Shown here in pieces: positions 1 through 12,545 of a DNA stretch of 64,000 bases. Source of the stretch: Elmis aenea. Taxonomy: Eukaryota > Arthropoda > Insecta > Coleoptera > Elmidae. The notes under the pieces were generated by a model that made no database searches, was not told the DNA's origin, and saw only the letters and a program-made list of their open reading frames with translations. The stretch lies in assembly GCA_947652605.1 (NCBI GenBank), contig OX393577.1:54398108-54462107 (forward strand), in the 5' to 3' direction. The position numbers were made by a program, and so were the translations under genes. The first letter of the stretch is position 1, and each line of letters begins with the position of its first letter.

Positions 1-746
1 CAACGAATCCACATGTTGATTTTCTCTTTATAGCTTCAATTTTCAATTTTTCACATTTTAATTTATTTTTACTCAAGAGAAAACACATGTGTCGACGATT
101 AATAATTCAAGAAAATTTTAATGAAGTACTTCCATCAATTTTGAACCTTTTCATCTTGGAAATAAATTTTTTTTAATGTTCACCTGTTTGTTGCTTTCAA
201 ACATCCTCGCTCATCGGTGAGTAGCACCTTATTAGACTTAAATTATAATTCTAAGGACTGTTTGTAATTTGTTTATAGCTACCGTTGAAGGATCAAATAA
301 AGATCCGAAATATTTAGCTGATGTAAAGAGTTTTCTTTATAAACCTAAGGACCACTATCCCGTCATTCTATTCAAACTACTACATGGTCGTAATTTATGG
401 TTAATTTAAAGCTATACTTCAGCAAAAGTTTAAACCCGAATATAAAAGACTCAGTAGATTTTTTTTTTTTGCAATAAAGAAATTATTTTTATAATCAAAG
501 TGCATTATGATGTACCTACATTAAAGCAGCGATTCTTAACCGAGAAGCTGCGCCCCCCTGGGGGGCCTTGAAAGGTTTTAAAGGGAGCCGCGAAAATCTA
601 TTAAGAATTTTTACTTTTTAAAATATGAAAACTTTAAAAGAACTATTTTTTGTTCTTTATTTTACTTTGTTTTAAACTTGTATTTGTATTAATAATCCTA
701 TTTCTACAGACTAATGCAGAGCGTGGAGACGTACTACGTTAAAGTG

Positions 747-995
747 ACCTGGGTCCTGTTTCTCGAAACACAAGCCTTGTAATACAAGTCCGTAGCTTAG
801 CTACACGTGTAGTTTCCATCCGTAGCTTAGCGACACGTGTAAATACAAGTCCGTAGCTTAGCTACACGTGTAAATACAAGTCCGTAGCTTAGCTACACGT
901 GTAGTTTCCATGGAAACTACTGGAAAACTACACGTGTAGCTAAGCTACGGACTTGTATTACAAGGCTTGCAAGTTTTGAGAAACAGGACCCAGGT
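747..995. repeat. long hairpin element, copy 1, with internal tandem copies
   Basis: A near-palindrome: acctgggtcctgtttctcg at one end matches gagaaacaggacccaggt at the other. The left arm holds four roughly 30-bp repeats of ccgtagcttagctacacgtg (about 790-905), while the right arm has one, so the left arm has been amplified. Confidence 0.8.
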
Positions 996-1037
996 GTTTA
1001 TTAATTAACCAAAAAAAGTTTTAGTCGAAGCATTACT

Positions 1038-1195
1038 ACCAGGGCCCTATTTCTCGAAATTTACAAGCCTTGTAATACAAGTCCGTAGCTTAGCTACACG
1101 TGTAGTTTCCATGGAAACTACTGGAAACTACACGTGTAGCTAAGCTACGGACTTGTATTACAAGGCTTGTAAGTTTCGAGAAACAGGGCCCAGGT
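1038..1195. repeat. long hairpin element, copy 2 (158 bp)
   Basis: The same family as 747-995 without the amplification. Almost the whole length is one palindrome centred on ccatggaaactactgg, with ends accagggccc and gggcccaggt. Confidence 0.8.
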
Positions 1196-2399
1196 AAAGA
1201 ATATGCAAATCCAATGATTCTTTTTAAATGTTGGCATGGCACATGATTCTGCTCAAAATGTTTGAAGATCTCTATACGCTTCATATTCGATTCTATATTA
1301 ACATTAATTCAATCCTGCACTTTTTTTTCTGTAATATATTGTTTTAAATACGAAACCTAATCAAAAAGAGCATTTTTATTTGAATTTTAATGGGGGACGT
1401 TTTGGGGGCCAATAAGTTCAAATGTGGGACAATCCCCCTTAATAGGGGACGTCTGGTCACTTTATACTACAAACGAAAGAGTAAAAAAATTCGCTGGACT
1501 TGTACAAAATTCAAATTAAGCAAGCAAAAAAGGGGATTCAACTAGCAATTAAGATGCTAATAGATTATCCTGCTTGATTCGCCTAAAATAAATGTTGACA
1601 AATATTGTCACTATAAACTAGGGGGCCGCAAAAATATTTTAGGACATTTAAGGGGCCGCGACTATTAAAGGTTGAGAACAACTGCATTAAAGTACAAACT
1701 TTTAAACGTCTCAAACCTCCGACATCTGTTTTTCTAAACAATTTTATATGATATGAATTTAAATAAATTCTTACTAGTTTGGAATTTTCAGATGATGTTA
1801 ATCGTTTGTCTTGTGCCGAATTCTATTTAACTAGCGTCGTTGACTTGTTCCTGCTGCACCAAAATGTGTGTAATATTAACTTACGTTGTTTGTATATTTC
1901 ATCAAGTCGTCAATGCATGCCCAGCTTCATAAATCAGAAAATACCGTGACTACTAAACCTACAAATGATGAGTGCACGAACATGAATCTGATAATAAAAC
2001 TTTTTTATTTATATCTTGCCTGTGTTGTAAGAGAAAAGTTACTATGGCGATGGTAAAAGATTAAGTGTTGGGACTGAAATATCTTTGATAATAAAAAACT
2101 CAACTGGGCCGGTCTGCAAGTACAAAAGAAACTATGAGAGTTTACTTTGTTATTCAATTTAGTTCATTATGGGGTGCTAAATATAAATGATTGTCGTTTA
2201 TTTTCTATGTTGCTTTGTTATTTGAATTTTAAATTTTACGAAGTGTGACGCGGCGGTAAGCGAATGACTATTTATTTTAGATTTTAATTCGGTTTGCCTG
2301 TAAAGGAATACGAAAAAAAATCAATGCATTTGTAAATATTGAAACAAATCGCATTGTATTGTGCTAAAAATTTTGAGATTATTTAATAGTATATTACAT

Positions 2400-2575
2400 A
2401 TCAAGAGTTGCAAGAAGCATATTAGGCACTAGTGGAAAAGTTGCGCACGGAGTCGCGAAGCGGTGAGTGCGCATATCCACGAGTGCGTAATTGCTTTACA
2501 ACTCGTGTTATGTAGCTTACTTTTTCTACGAACACATAATATATACGATTATAAAGGCTTTTTGGCGGAAAGTAT
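2400..2575. repeat. partial copy of a foldback repeat also at 37578 and 57238
   Basis: It shares gagttgcaagaagcatatta, tttacaactcgtgttatgta and aaggctttttggc with the two other copies. Inverted segments around a cgcacgg...gtgcg core can fold back. It is truncated after ctttttggcgg. Confidence 0.65.
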
Positions 2576-2655
2576 GTTTTGGCGCACGGGCGGCCCAGTA
2601 GCTAGGACCGACACTAAGGGTCGTTTTATCCAGTAAGCCATTTAAGCCTGACTTG

Positions 2656-2703
2656 AAAAAATATCTAATGAAATATGTATGCTTATTTCATTAGATATTT
2701 TTA
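2656..2703. repeat. perfect 20-bp-arm hairpin
   Basis: aaaaaatatctaatgaaata (2656-2675) and its exact reverse complement (2684-2703) are separated by 8 bases. It is AT-rich and its role is unknown. Confidence 0.6.
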
Positions 2704-3463
2704 TTTAGTAAAAATATCAGACACAGAGTCCTCTAAAATAAAAATGCCAAGGGCCTGCGAACGTTTTTAAACGGCTCTGGCATTACGTACCTATGCATTA
2801 ACAAAAAAGCGAGACTTCCTATAATTTTTCAATTAGTGGAATTCTGAAAAATGTATGTGTAGGTTATATTTTGCCAAATATAAACTATCAAAATAGTAAA
2901 ATTTATCGCAATTATTTCTAAAGCGGTTAAAAATACATATATCAGTTCTGTTTACTAAAAGCAAACAAAATTGATAGCTTTTTACGTAGCAAGACCGGAA
3001 AGTGGTACTTTCTTGGCCGAGTAGACAGTTTTGGGACGAGCCTTGGCGAGCCCAGAAAGAATACGAGTCCAGTAAAGACACTTTACGGGTATGTTACGTA
3101 CAATATTTTTTCTACGTCTGCCACTGACACCAAAACCGGTAACGTCACAATCCATAATTAAACAATAACTTAACAAACTACAGGTGAAAACTTGCTTGGT
3201 GGTATAATGACGCTTGTTTGACAGCGCAAATCAACAAAACATCAATACGGCAAACAGTTACTTTTCCGGCCTAGGTCGGTAAAGAGTTGTTATTACCATG
3301 GCAACCGGTTACTTTCTGGCCTTGGCCAGTAGACCTATTTTCCAGCCTAAAAACTGATCGGTAACAACTGATTTTCTGGCCAGACGCAGAAAAAACAGTT
3401 TAAGCTTATCATCACACAAATATACTCCTAATACATCAGTAAATTATAAAAAATTTAAAACAC

Positions 3464-3745
3464 TTACCGTAGAGCTTCATGTTTGATTATCCTGGACAAT
3501 GGATTTGTTTTGGGTTTGTTCTTAAAATTATTCTGTATAAGTGGTTCCGTATCGTTTAAACACAACCTTTGATATCTACTGCCTATTCGCCGTGCACGAG
3601 ATAAAAAACGATGATGGAAACGGATAGGTAAAGCACCACTTGGGTCATTGTTTCCAGCACAATTACTGAAAAAAAAAACAATTGAATTTATAAGTATTAA
3701 AATATTTATAAACGCGCTAACAAACAATTTTGTCATTGTCAACAT
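3464..3745 (-). CDS. candidate small secreted protein, or an exon of an unseen gene
   Basis: Not recognised. Read without splicing, the ATG at 3745 opens a 93-residue frame with a short N-region (MLTMTK), a strongly hydrophobic stretch (LFVSAFINILILINSIVFFF) fitting a signal peptide, and a basic tail with two Cys (NCAGN and RLCLN) and an Arg-rich stretch (RARRIGSR). The same stretch also looks like an internal exon: TTTTTTTTTCAG ends at 3666 and CTACG/GTAAGTG follows 3468, which would make 3468-3665 a 198-nt, phase-neutral exon. In that reading the hydrophobic part is an intronic T-run. The block has fewer frame breaks and more G+C than its neighbours. It lies about 22 kb beyond the kinase 3' end on the same strand. 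No family match; it may be chance. Confidence 0.3.
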   Translation of the reverse strand: MLTMTKLFVSAFINILILINSIVFFFSNCAGNNDPSGALPIRFHHRFLSRARRIGSRYQRLCLNDTEPLIQNNFKNKPKTNPLSRIIKHEALR

Positions 3746-4787
3746 GGGTTGTGTTTTCAGTGCCTTCAATATATCTCAACAACCAAATCAACAATTAAGT
3801 ATTTTGCACTTTTTTTATGATGTGAATTTTTTGGTGGGATGCTACGATATAGTCTTTTTATTTTAATTCAATTCCTGAACACACAAATAAATAAAATTTT
3901 AACGTTTATTGGCTCCAATAATTTTCAGGATGAAAATAACCGAAATTTGGAATTAAAAAAAGTTAATGATATAATATTCTTAAACAAAAATTTTGATCAG
4001 TAAAACGCTACAAATCGATAACTAACACACCTTTGTTACCTACTTAAGGTTGCAGAGGCTTTTAAAAAATATTTCTTAAGGATCACAAAAAATTAAATTC
4101 AAGATGTCAGCAGTGTTTTATTATCCTTTTAAATCATTTTTTTATACGGTAGTATATAAAAATCAGAACAATATGATACTTATGTTAGCAAATTATAAGG
4201 TTATGCTGTATTTTAATAAATGTTTATAATTAATTAAATAGTTATAGTAAACAAATTTTTAATATGTTCTCTAATAAAAACTATTTTGGGTGTTTTCTCT
4301 CATTCATAACCATATTTGTTCTTGTTTTTAGTAGTCGCCCTTCAAAGTAAAAAAAAAAAACATAATGTAAGTTCTTCTTGCACACTCTAAAGTAAAATCA
4401 AGCTTTCGACTTAAAACTGTTTAATTATTGACAAAAATCAAGAATGGTACTATAAGAAACAACTGGAAGTGGCACCAATAGCGCAATTTGCAGCAGAACG
4501 AACATTACGTAGGTTTGGATATCTAGTTCTAGATAGATAGATTTTAACAAACAAGTTAGAAAATTGTGGAGAGTTTAAGCATTTGAAGAAAAAACAGGAG
4601 AGGAATACAGAAAAAACGTGGAAAATGAGCGTGAATAGCAACTCGCAGAGAAAGAAAAGCAAAAGTATGGTATTAAACCGGCAGGAATGGCAACATTTGG
4701 TTCAGAATTCAAAGAAGAAAAGAAAATATACTAAGCCATAATTTAAACTATATTTTGTATGTACTCATAACCATTTTGGTATGAAAG

Positions 4788-5035
4788 TTAGTGACAAAAT
4801 TCACCCGTTTTTCTTAAACCAAAACCAGGAAAAAATTTAGTGACAAAACTCACACTTATGTTTTTTTTTTAAATCAAAACAAGAAAAACATTTAGTGACA
4901 AAATTCACACAAGTTTTTCTTAAACCAAAACAAACAAAAAATTTAGGGGCCAAATTCACATTTATGTTTTTCTTAAACCAAAATCAGAAAAAAATTTAGT
5001 GACAAACTTCACACATATATTTTTCTTAAACCTTC
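4788..5035. repeat. about 52-bp tandem repeat, five degenerate copies
   Basis: Units start at gtgacaaaattcac-like motifs near 4791, 4840, 4895, 4946 (ggggccaaattcac) and 4999. Each is followed by tttttcttaaaccaaaa. Spacing is 49-55 bp. Confidence 0.8.
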
Positions 5036-5122
5036 TATGATGTTGTTTCAAATATTTATAAATTCTTCTCTTTTTATTATACTAATAATAATACAAAAGC
5101 CCATATATCTATAAAATCAAAA

Positions 5123-5465
5123 AATAGTTATTTATGTATCAAGGCCAAAAAGTACGTTTTGGCCGAGGTGCATATTACATTTTTTGTGCGATCGAATTAA
5201 AAACAATTTAAATTTTTAGTAATTTTCAAAATTATAGGTTAGAAACTACGTGACATTCTGTCACTGACAGATGACGGCGTATGTACTGCATTACCGGCCC
5301 TCTCCTTAGCAACGGCCGTAAAAGTTACTTTTTCGGCCGTTGCTAAGGGTAACGGCCTGAAAAGTAACTTTTACGGCCGTTGCTAAGGATAGGGCCGGTA
5401 ATGCAGTACTTTATGGTCGCTAACGCGTCCGTCAAACAGCTGTTTCTAGTACGATCGCACAAAAA
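5123..5465. mobile_element. hairpin MITE, copy 1 (near-identical copy at 23485)
   Basis: It starts aatagttatttatgtatcaa and ends gtacgatcgcacaaaaa. Inner arms tttttgtgcgatcg and cgatcgcacaaaaa are inverted. The core (about 5288-5406) is a strong palindrome built from accggccct, ttagcaacggccg and agttac segments. Confidence 0.8.
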
Positions 5466-6750
5466 AATCTTTAATAAAGACTACAGCGATTTGTTTGCCA
5501 TTAAATGTATCTGGGTAATCACTGAATTACAAAATAAAGAATCATAACAACGAGTACTTACAACTAACGTGAAATTATCTAACAAGCGTTACATATTTGC
5601 CATTTTTCGGTGAAAACTACAAAGATATTTGGGTTTAAAAAATTGACAACTTTAAATCAGTTTCAGAAACCATGTTCTAGGATTTTTTATTTACATATTA
5701 AATAATTTACTTTATTTTCCCTAATAAAATTAGTATAGCTAGATCGAAACTGGTATAGAGATAGATAAGATGGCTATTTAAAGAAATCAGTTAAGAAAAT
5801 AACTTTTTATGTACAGGATAATTCTTTGTGAATTCCCCCAGCAGATGTTTATCTGTGAATTCTAGGTCAGGGTTTATTTTTATCACAACCGTTGACGTGA
5901 TGCACATAAGACTGTAAATTGGACAGTTCAGAGAAAACTTGATAAAACCACAGAGCAGATGATGAATCAATGATATTGCGTGCTAAGCTGAAACGAGCAT
6001 TTAATTTTGGTTGACGACTTGAGTGTTTAGTGGTACGATTTTGAAGTCGAAAGTTTGCCACTGTGTTGCAAAAAGTTAACCAATCTAAATTATTTTCGAG
6101 AAGGTTAATTCATGTACCTACTAATTATTAAGATCTTCTTTTCGTTAAATATTTGCATTGATTGGAACTATGTTGACATGTTTAAATACACGCAATGTTA
6201 ATTATCTGTACAATACAATACATTTTAATATTTTCTTTGCAGCATTATGTGTATATCCCGATTGTAAATGAAATCAGGCTCACCCCCTTTTTTCTTTTGT
6301 TTCTAATTCAAACAAACGAAATTTAATGAGCGGCGTTTTGTATATTCATGTAATGAGACAAAAGATACAAAGACCTCAAATAAAAAAAAATGTTTGTTTA
6401 GTGTGTCGTGGTCTGCATGAATTGAATTTTATTATGCCAAATATCAACAAGGGTCTAAAAACGACTTTTTATTTGTTTACTGATATTTCGTTTACTTTAA
6501 TAATCAATTTTAAATGTTGCTAAATTGGTTTTTTTGACGAAGATTCAATTTTTGTAAATGGAAAAATAGTGGCTTATGCCGTTATTTAAATAGAGCATTT
6601 TCTGACAAATTCACTGTATTCATAACTTGTAGTTTGATTAAAAGGAGGCTTAAAGAACGTGAAATCATTATAAATATTTATTAATATATCCTCTTAATCG
6701 TAGTACACTGTGCTTAACTGCAACAAAACAAATTAACTTCATTTTATGTA

Positions 6751-7268
6751 CAGGATGGTCCAAATTCGATGGGATTAGGTGAGTATCTCGCTTAATATTC
6801 AAGATAAAGAAACGGTTAAGATACCAAAAATATGCACTTTTTTGAGACAACACAGAGCCGTCTACAAAAATATTCTATCTGTAATTCGGTTTTTGAGTTA
6901 TTATGAAGATTATTTTTAGATATTTTTATGCAAAACTGACCGTTAAAAAGTTATGACACAATGAGACAAAAAAAGGGAATGCAAATAGCCAACTATAGCT
7001 TCTATTTAAAAAAAGGTAAGTTTGTGGCATAACTTTTAACGGCGAGCGTAATTTTTTTTTATCATCATCGAATTTTACATAAAAATATCTAAATATAATC
7101 TCCATACATTTTTTTGATATTTACAACAATAACGGAGATATGACACTTTACTAATATGAGAAAATATTTTTTTATGTTTTATTATAACTTAAAAACCGGA
7201 AATTATAGAATATTTTTGATATTATTAAGCGAGATACCTCTGTAATCCCATTGAATTTGGACCACTAG
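6751..7268. mobile_element. TA-flanked MITE, family shared with 53485
   Basis: The left end caggatggtccaaattcg follows TA; the right end ...cccattgaatttggaccact is its decayed inverse. Both ends share the gagataccnn...ttaatattcaag type arm. No reading frame was recognised. Confidence 0.7.
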
Positions 7269-8734
7269 AGTTTATTAATTATTTATATTTACCCAGTAGA
7301 TTTTTACTACTCTGTAAAGGGTGGATTAAATTTGAACGTTTTACAGAGTTATCTCGGTTACCGCAAATCTAATATCGGTCTCTCGGTCAATTTTTTTGGG
7401 AAAAGAACGCCTGTGTAATCAGATTTTTGATATCGATTTACATTTTGGCACTACAGACAAAAAAAGGAATTCCATCATTTTTGAAAATTTAGTAGGTATA
7501 AGTAATTATAAATATAATTTTGTTTGATGATTTTACTAGAAATTGTAGCACTTTTTGTTTAAAGTTTAATCAATTATTATCTTAAAGTGAATAATTTAAC
7601 TTGCAGATTTATACAGTAATGTAATTTGTATTGTTTAATGCTTAAAACTTTAAGTCAATACGGTATTTAGAAATGTTTTTAACTAGTTTCAAGGTGGCTA
7701 TAAAATATTTGTAAACATCTTTTCGACGATAAATAGAAATATTGAATAAACTGTTACAATTAATTGATAATAAATAATAATGAATTTAAGTAATATTTTA
7801 TCTGAAAAACATAATTGCTCTTTCTATATAACTATAAATCAATAATGGGACAAACAATTTGATGAAAACTTGTAACCAGACGCTCCACGTCCCACGTCTT
7901 TCACAAACAGCAGTGAACGTCGTCTGACCTATATTTTAACATGACTTCATTAACTCTATGCTAAGAATAATGTGATCATAAAATTGGGCCGTACGCATAA
8001 TGGAAATTATTAGCAACTTTGAAAGTGATCGTCTCAAAAACGTTTACTGACGTTTGAAAGCAGCGAAGAAGGTAGAACTTCTTTTGGTACTTAATATATT
8101 TTTATATATTTATAATAGGTATATATTTAATATAAATATACATTTATAAAGAAACTTACACTGTAGCTCCTATAATAGTTTATTTGAATCTAATTGCAAT
8201 GAGCTTGGATCCAGATTCAAGATGAATCAAGCATTTTATCAGCAAATATTATATTTACGTTCTAACGTATCTTTGCGGACATTATCTGCTCCTGAAGTTG
8301 GACAACTTCATTCGCTAACTTTCGTATAAAAATATAAAAAACAAGTTCTGCTGACTATACATACGCAAACAAATAAACCATATTAAAGGTTTAGATAAAT
8401 TTGCAAATACTGAGTGTTCCAGAAGAAACTTCCTACTCTGCAACTTTATTTTATATTTGGTATAATAACAATTTTTGCAGGTACTGCACACTTAATAATG
8501 AAATAAATGTTAGTCAAAAAATTTTTTGATGTCTTAAAAAGTTTCAAAATAATGTGGTGGTATTAAAAAAACCGCTTTTTCTTTACAAATATAGAAGGCT
8601 ACAGGGTGTTCCATTTAAAAAAGTTATGTAATAGAAAACGTAGCAACATTCACGTATTTGGGAGTTAACTAAATGCACAATGAGACCATTCGGCTGAAAT
8701 AATATTCCGGATAGAAAAGTTTTACAGTTTACAG

Positions 8735-9250
8735 TTTTAAAGAACCACAGTCTGAGTCTCCAGCTAAAGCTTGTAGATTGGTGAAGTGCTACGTTTTTTC
8801 CGGTGCTCCTGTACGTAGTAGAATCTTGGACATTGACGGAGGCTACAACGAAAAAACTAAATGGAGATATGGACTTACAGACAGATACTTAGAATCCATT
8901 GGAAGGACCATATCACCAACGAAGAGGTCCTAAGGAGATTAAAAGTAAAGGCAGATGTTCTGAATACTGTTAAAAGGAGAAAGCTGGAGTACTTGGGTCA
9001 CATAATGAGACATCCAGAAAAGTACACTGTTGCAATTGATACTTCAGGGGAAAGTTGATCTCAAGAAGGGTCCGATACGGAGAAAGATCTCGTGGTTGAA
9101 GAATCTGAGAACTTGGTAGAACACTACAACCACGGAATTATTTCATAATGCTGCTAACAAAATTTAAATAGCGTTGTGGATAGGCACGTTAAGAAGAAAA
9201 AAATTGTCACGGCCATTTTCGGTGAAACAAGAAATGCTTTAAAACGTATA
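8735..9250 (+). pseudogene. LINE reverse-transcriptase C-terminal relic
   Basis: A frame-shifted frame reads SWTLTEATTKKL, then (8861-9058) MEIWTYRQILRIHWKDHITN and RRKLEYLGHIMRHPEKY, the region after the RT domain in insect non-LTR retrotransposons. It then continues as LILQGKV.. GPIRRKISWLKNLRTW in another frame. Stops and shifts show it is dead. Confidence 0.75.
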
Positions 9251-9822
9251 CAGGGTGGCCCACTTTTTTGTAGCAGGACTTTAACAATCGATACAAAAAC
9301 TTATTTTAAAGCGAATATTCCATATCAACATGGGTCCAAAAACGTTTTATTCATTTTTTTAGATCGAACTTATAAGCAAATTTTTCGCGAAAATAGTAAA
9401 ATAAATCAAATTCTGCGCCAAACGGTGGCAAATACAAAGAAAAGTCAAATGACACTTTTTGTTTAGAATAAAATGCTCTACCCAAAATCAAGTTCGAGTT
9501 TGATTTTGAACAGGGCTGTACTAGTTTTTTATAAAATTTATTGAAGCTGAACCCCCACAACTTCGCCACTGGTTGCTTGTGGGGGTTGACATTCTCACCG
9601 AATGTGGTAACCTGTAAGGTGGGGCTGTATACCAAATTTGGTTTAAATATGTCTACTGGTTGAGAAACGGTTAAACATTATCGTTATTTTTTCGAAAATT
9701 TCAACACCCTGTATCTTTAAAATTAAGCGTTTTTGGACCCATGTTGATATGGAATATTCGCTTTAAAATAAGTTTTTGTATCGACTGTTGTAGTTCTGCT
9801 ACAAAAAAGTGGACCACTCTGT
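9251..9822. mobile_element. TA-flanked MITE with about 90-bp inverted arms
   Basis: The left arm starts cagggtggcccacttttttg after TA; the right arm ends caaaaaagtggaccactctg. The block containing gggtccaaaaacg and its inverse cgtttttggaccc extend the arms. The open frames across it come from the arms and are not genes. Confidence 0.8.
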
Positions 9823-10004
9823 GTATGTTTAGATAATTAAGTTTTGCGCACATAACACAAGTTTTAAATTTGATTAGTTTAAATTAAAACCTTAAGAAAA
9901 AGTTGAGGGTGAACAATAAGAATAATTTCTTTTACACCTTGTATAGAGAACCGTTAATGGGCACCTAAAACAGACATGCAATTTTTTAAAACGATAGCTT
10001 AGTA

Positions 10005-10330
10005 GAAGTGGAGAGAGTTGTATACAGACTAAGTGTGTAGAAAAAGTGACGAGATAATAAAAATCGATATTAGTAAAGAACTACCAATTGACAGCTCAAA
10101 AAACAAAATAAGACAGGACAAAAACAAATGGGTGGGCCATGTGACGGAAATGCAAAGTACAAAGATGTAAACTTTGCTTAGAAAGAAACATTGTTAGATC
10201 AAGAAAAAGAAGGTTATAGGCGAGTGACTAGTGCTTAATAGTCAAAGTGAAGCATTAAAAAAGGAAAAAAATTATAAATATCTTATCGAACAAATATAAA
10301 CACAAGTTTTTACGAACCTTAAATGACGCA
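10005..10330 (+). pseudogene. short LINE C-terminal relic
   Basis: Broken frames give KNKWVGHVTEMQ, resembling the xLRWxGHVxRM motif near the end of LINE ORF2, followed by a Lys-rich tail. It is short and weak. Confidence 0.4.
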
Positions 10331-10869
10331 GAAAACAAGAAACTCGTTAACAATTAAAACCAATTTTCTATCTCTTGTTAAAACAGTCTGCCGTAACAAA
10401 AGTAAACAATAAAAAATGTAAAAGTAGTTTTCCGCTTGGAAATTCTTGGTATTATCTCAACCTCATTTATAGGGTACGCGTAGCCTACTATTGAATTTTC
10501 TCGTCCCCACCTTAAGCCACACCTAGCTTATATTTTGGTGTAGATTCACTGAAATCGTTTTTAATGTTTTATGCGCTTCACGAACGAATTAATTCCAACA
10601 TACGTTATAACAGTTGCAGGACGGTAAATGTATGTGACTTCGTGACACAATCACTATGCATATGCTCGCAAAATTATAGTAACTGTGACGAAACAATCGA
10701 TATTAAGTAGTTCGCGTGATAAATAATAAATTTTCATTGTTATCACGTTCTTTGGTTCAGTGGCTATTATTTTTTTTTTATCTATCGCACAAAGTCGCTT
10801 GGCAAATATTTTAAATTCTGCACTAAAACAGCTCAACAGAGCGTTGTTAAGACTTTAGATCCATGTCCT

Positions 10870-11385
10870 CCGCACCCCACATTTGAAAATTAACTTTTGT
10901 TTAAAAGCACAAGGCTAGCATAACCCTTGTGCTATATTGTGCGGATACAAGTTTTGATTGTGCTGTTTTCGTTGGGCTACAAATTTAATTTAAAGTTGGG
11001 GGGGGGGGCTGTGGACACGATAGCCCCCCCTAACACGCAATTTAAACATTTTTTAAAGACAAATATGTTGTGGTAACCTTGTGCTAGCGTGTGCTGATAA
11101 ATATTTTAATTGTGCTGTTTCCGTTACCCGACAAATTTGATATAAAGTTGGGGGGCTGTCGACATTATAGCTTCTCCCAGCTTGTAATTTTTTTAGACAA
11201 AAATGTTGTGCTTGATGTGTGCTGATATTACACTTGATTGTGCTATTTCCAGTCAGGTACAAAATTAGGTGTAATTACAGAAACGTCACAAATATTTTAT
11301 TCTGACGATATATCTGGATAAACGTGGTGTTGTACATTGATAACATTTTAGATATTTGGGTTTAATTGTGCTGAAATAATGGAAT
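10870..11385. repeat. degenerate tandem repeat, unit about 120-160 bp
   Basis: The motif attgtgctgtttccgtt recurs near 10956, 11114, 11235 and 11363. gttgggggg..ctgt..gacacgatagc and ttgtgctagcgtgtgctgat accompany it in the better-kept units. Confidence 0.6.
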
Positions 11386-12370
11386 GAAAGTCTGTTAAGA
11401 TTTACAACAGTAAATAATGCTTATTTGTGTTAGTGTGTTGTGATACATAACAACTTTCAAATTTAAAAAAAAATATTACTTTTAACTTTAACTAGAGCGA
11501 AATAATTTTATAAATAATAGAGAATATTTATTACGTATAAATGATAAAAAAGCAAATATTTTAGTAAAGTGGTTTTTATAAAATCAGTTTGCCAATTGTA
11601 TAAAATCAATGGAAGATATAAATAATTGTAAACGTGGCAACAACCCCTCTTAAGCAATGTTTAATTAAATTTTTGCAAATTAAAAATGGGGCTTGCAACC
11701 CTGTAATTTTTTTTAAATAAACACCAAAGCTTTATCTTTTGAAACAAAGAAGTTACTGGGCTAGGAAGTTCTTATTGGAACACTCTGTATTAGTTATAAC
11801 TTAATGATAAATTGAAAGCGTAAAACTTAATTCACAATTAACGTTTTATTTTAATCATTTATTAATTATTAGTAATCAAATTTTAATATTTTACTTGGCG
11901 GAAACACACATACACACGGACGGTGTTGTAGACATTATAAAATCGTGTCGTGAAAACCTTAAAATGTAATAGATCCGTCGAATTCTATAAGTCCAAAATT
12001 TTCACTTAACAATCATTGTATAATAATATTACCTGAAGAGAAAGTTAAATCCAAAAACTAAGTTGCAGAAACACATAAAATTTTACCCTGGAAGCTGCAA
12101 GGCCCTTTAAATATAATGCTTGGTATTTGGTCTCCTAGAGAGAAGAAACTTTCCTATCACTATTACATACCGTGTCCGTAACATTCTTCGCCCACAATTC
12201 TTCGCCCACAATTCTTCGCCCACAATTCTTCGCCTCCACAATTCTTCGCCTACACAATTCTTCGCCGCCACAATTCTTCGCCGTCACAATTTTTCGCCGC
12301 ATACAAGCATATCACATATGTAAATTTGATTGTTTTTATTCATAACGTAATTTTTACAGATTATTTTACA

Positions 12371-12400
12371 TTAGGTTGGGTGGGTTGGGTTAGGTTAGGT
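12371..12400 (+). repeat. TTAGG-like telomeric tract
   Basis: A degenerate run of TTAGG/TTGGG units inside the Foldback-like element. TTAGG is the usual insect telomere unit (established knowledge). Confidence 0.5.
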
Positions 12401-12545
12401 CATGTTAATTAAATTTTTATTCATACTATAATTATATAAACAAGATTAAAAATCACAACATACACTATTTATGTAGCAATTTTTATTAAACATAATATTA
12501 AAAGAAGAAGTATTAATATACAAGAAACAACACTTTGGGCTTATA

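Larger units (their letters stand above)
527..1684. mobile_element. hAT-type element with exact 8-bp target duplication
   Basis: The 8-mer cattaaag flanks it at 519-526 and 1685-1692. The ends read cagcgattcttaacc... and ...ggttgagaacaactg, a hAT-style terminal repeat (cag..ttctcaacc). Subterminal G/C-rich patches (cccccctggggggcc; aggggccgcg) resemble each other inversely. No intact transposase is visible. Two hairpin elements sit inside. Confidence 0.75.
8410..11787. mobile_element. possible outer TA-flanked element holding nested LINE and MITE pieces
   Basis: ctgagtgttccagaagaaac after TA at 8408 and ...ttggaacactctg before TA at 11788 are imperfect inverse ends about 27 bp long. All recognisable sequence between them belongs to other repeats. 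It may instead be two unrelated solo ends. Confidence 0.4.

Noticed and set aside
6326..6523. 65-residue plus-strand open frame
   Set aside because: AT-driven frame with no motif, splice sites or composition change.
12120..12323. Open frame with repeated FFAHNSSPT-like peptide (also 13198-13462 minus)
   Set aside because: Periodic peptide is the translation of the Foldback-like arm array.
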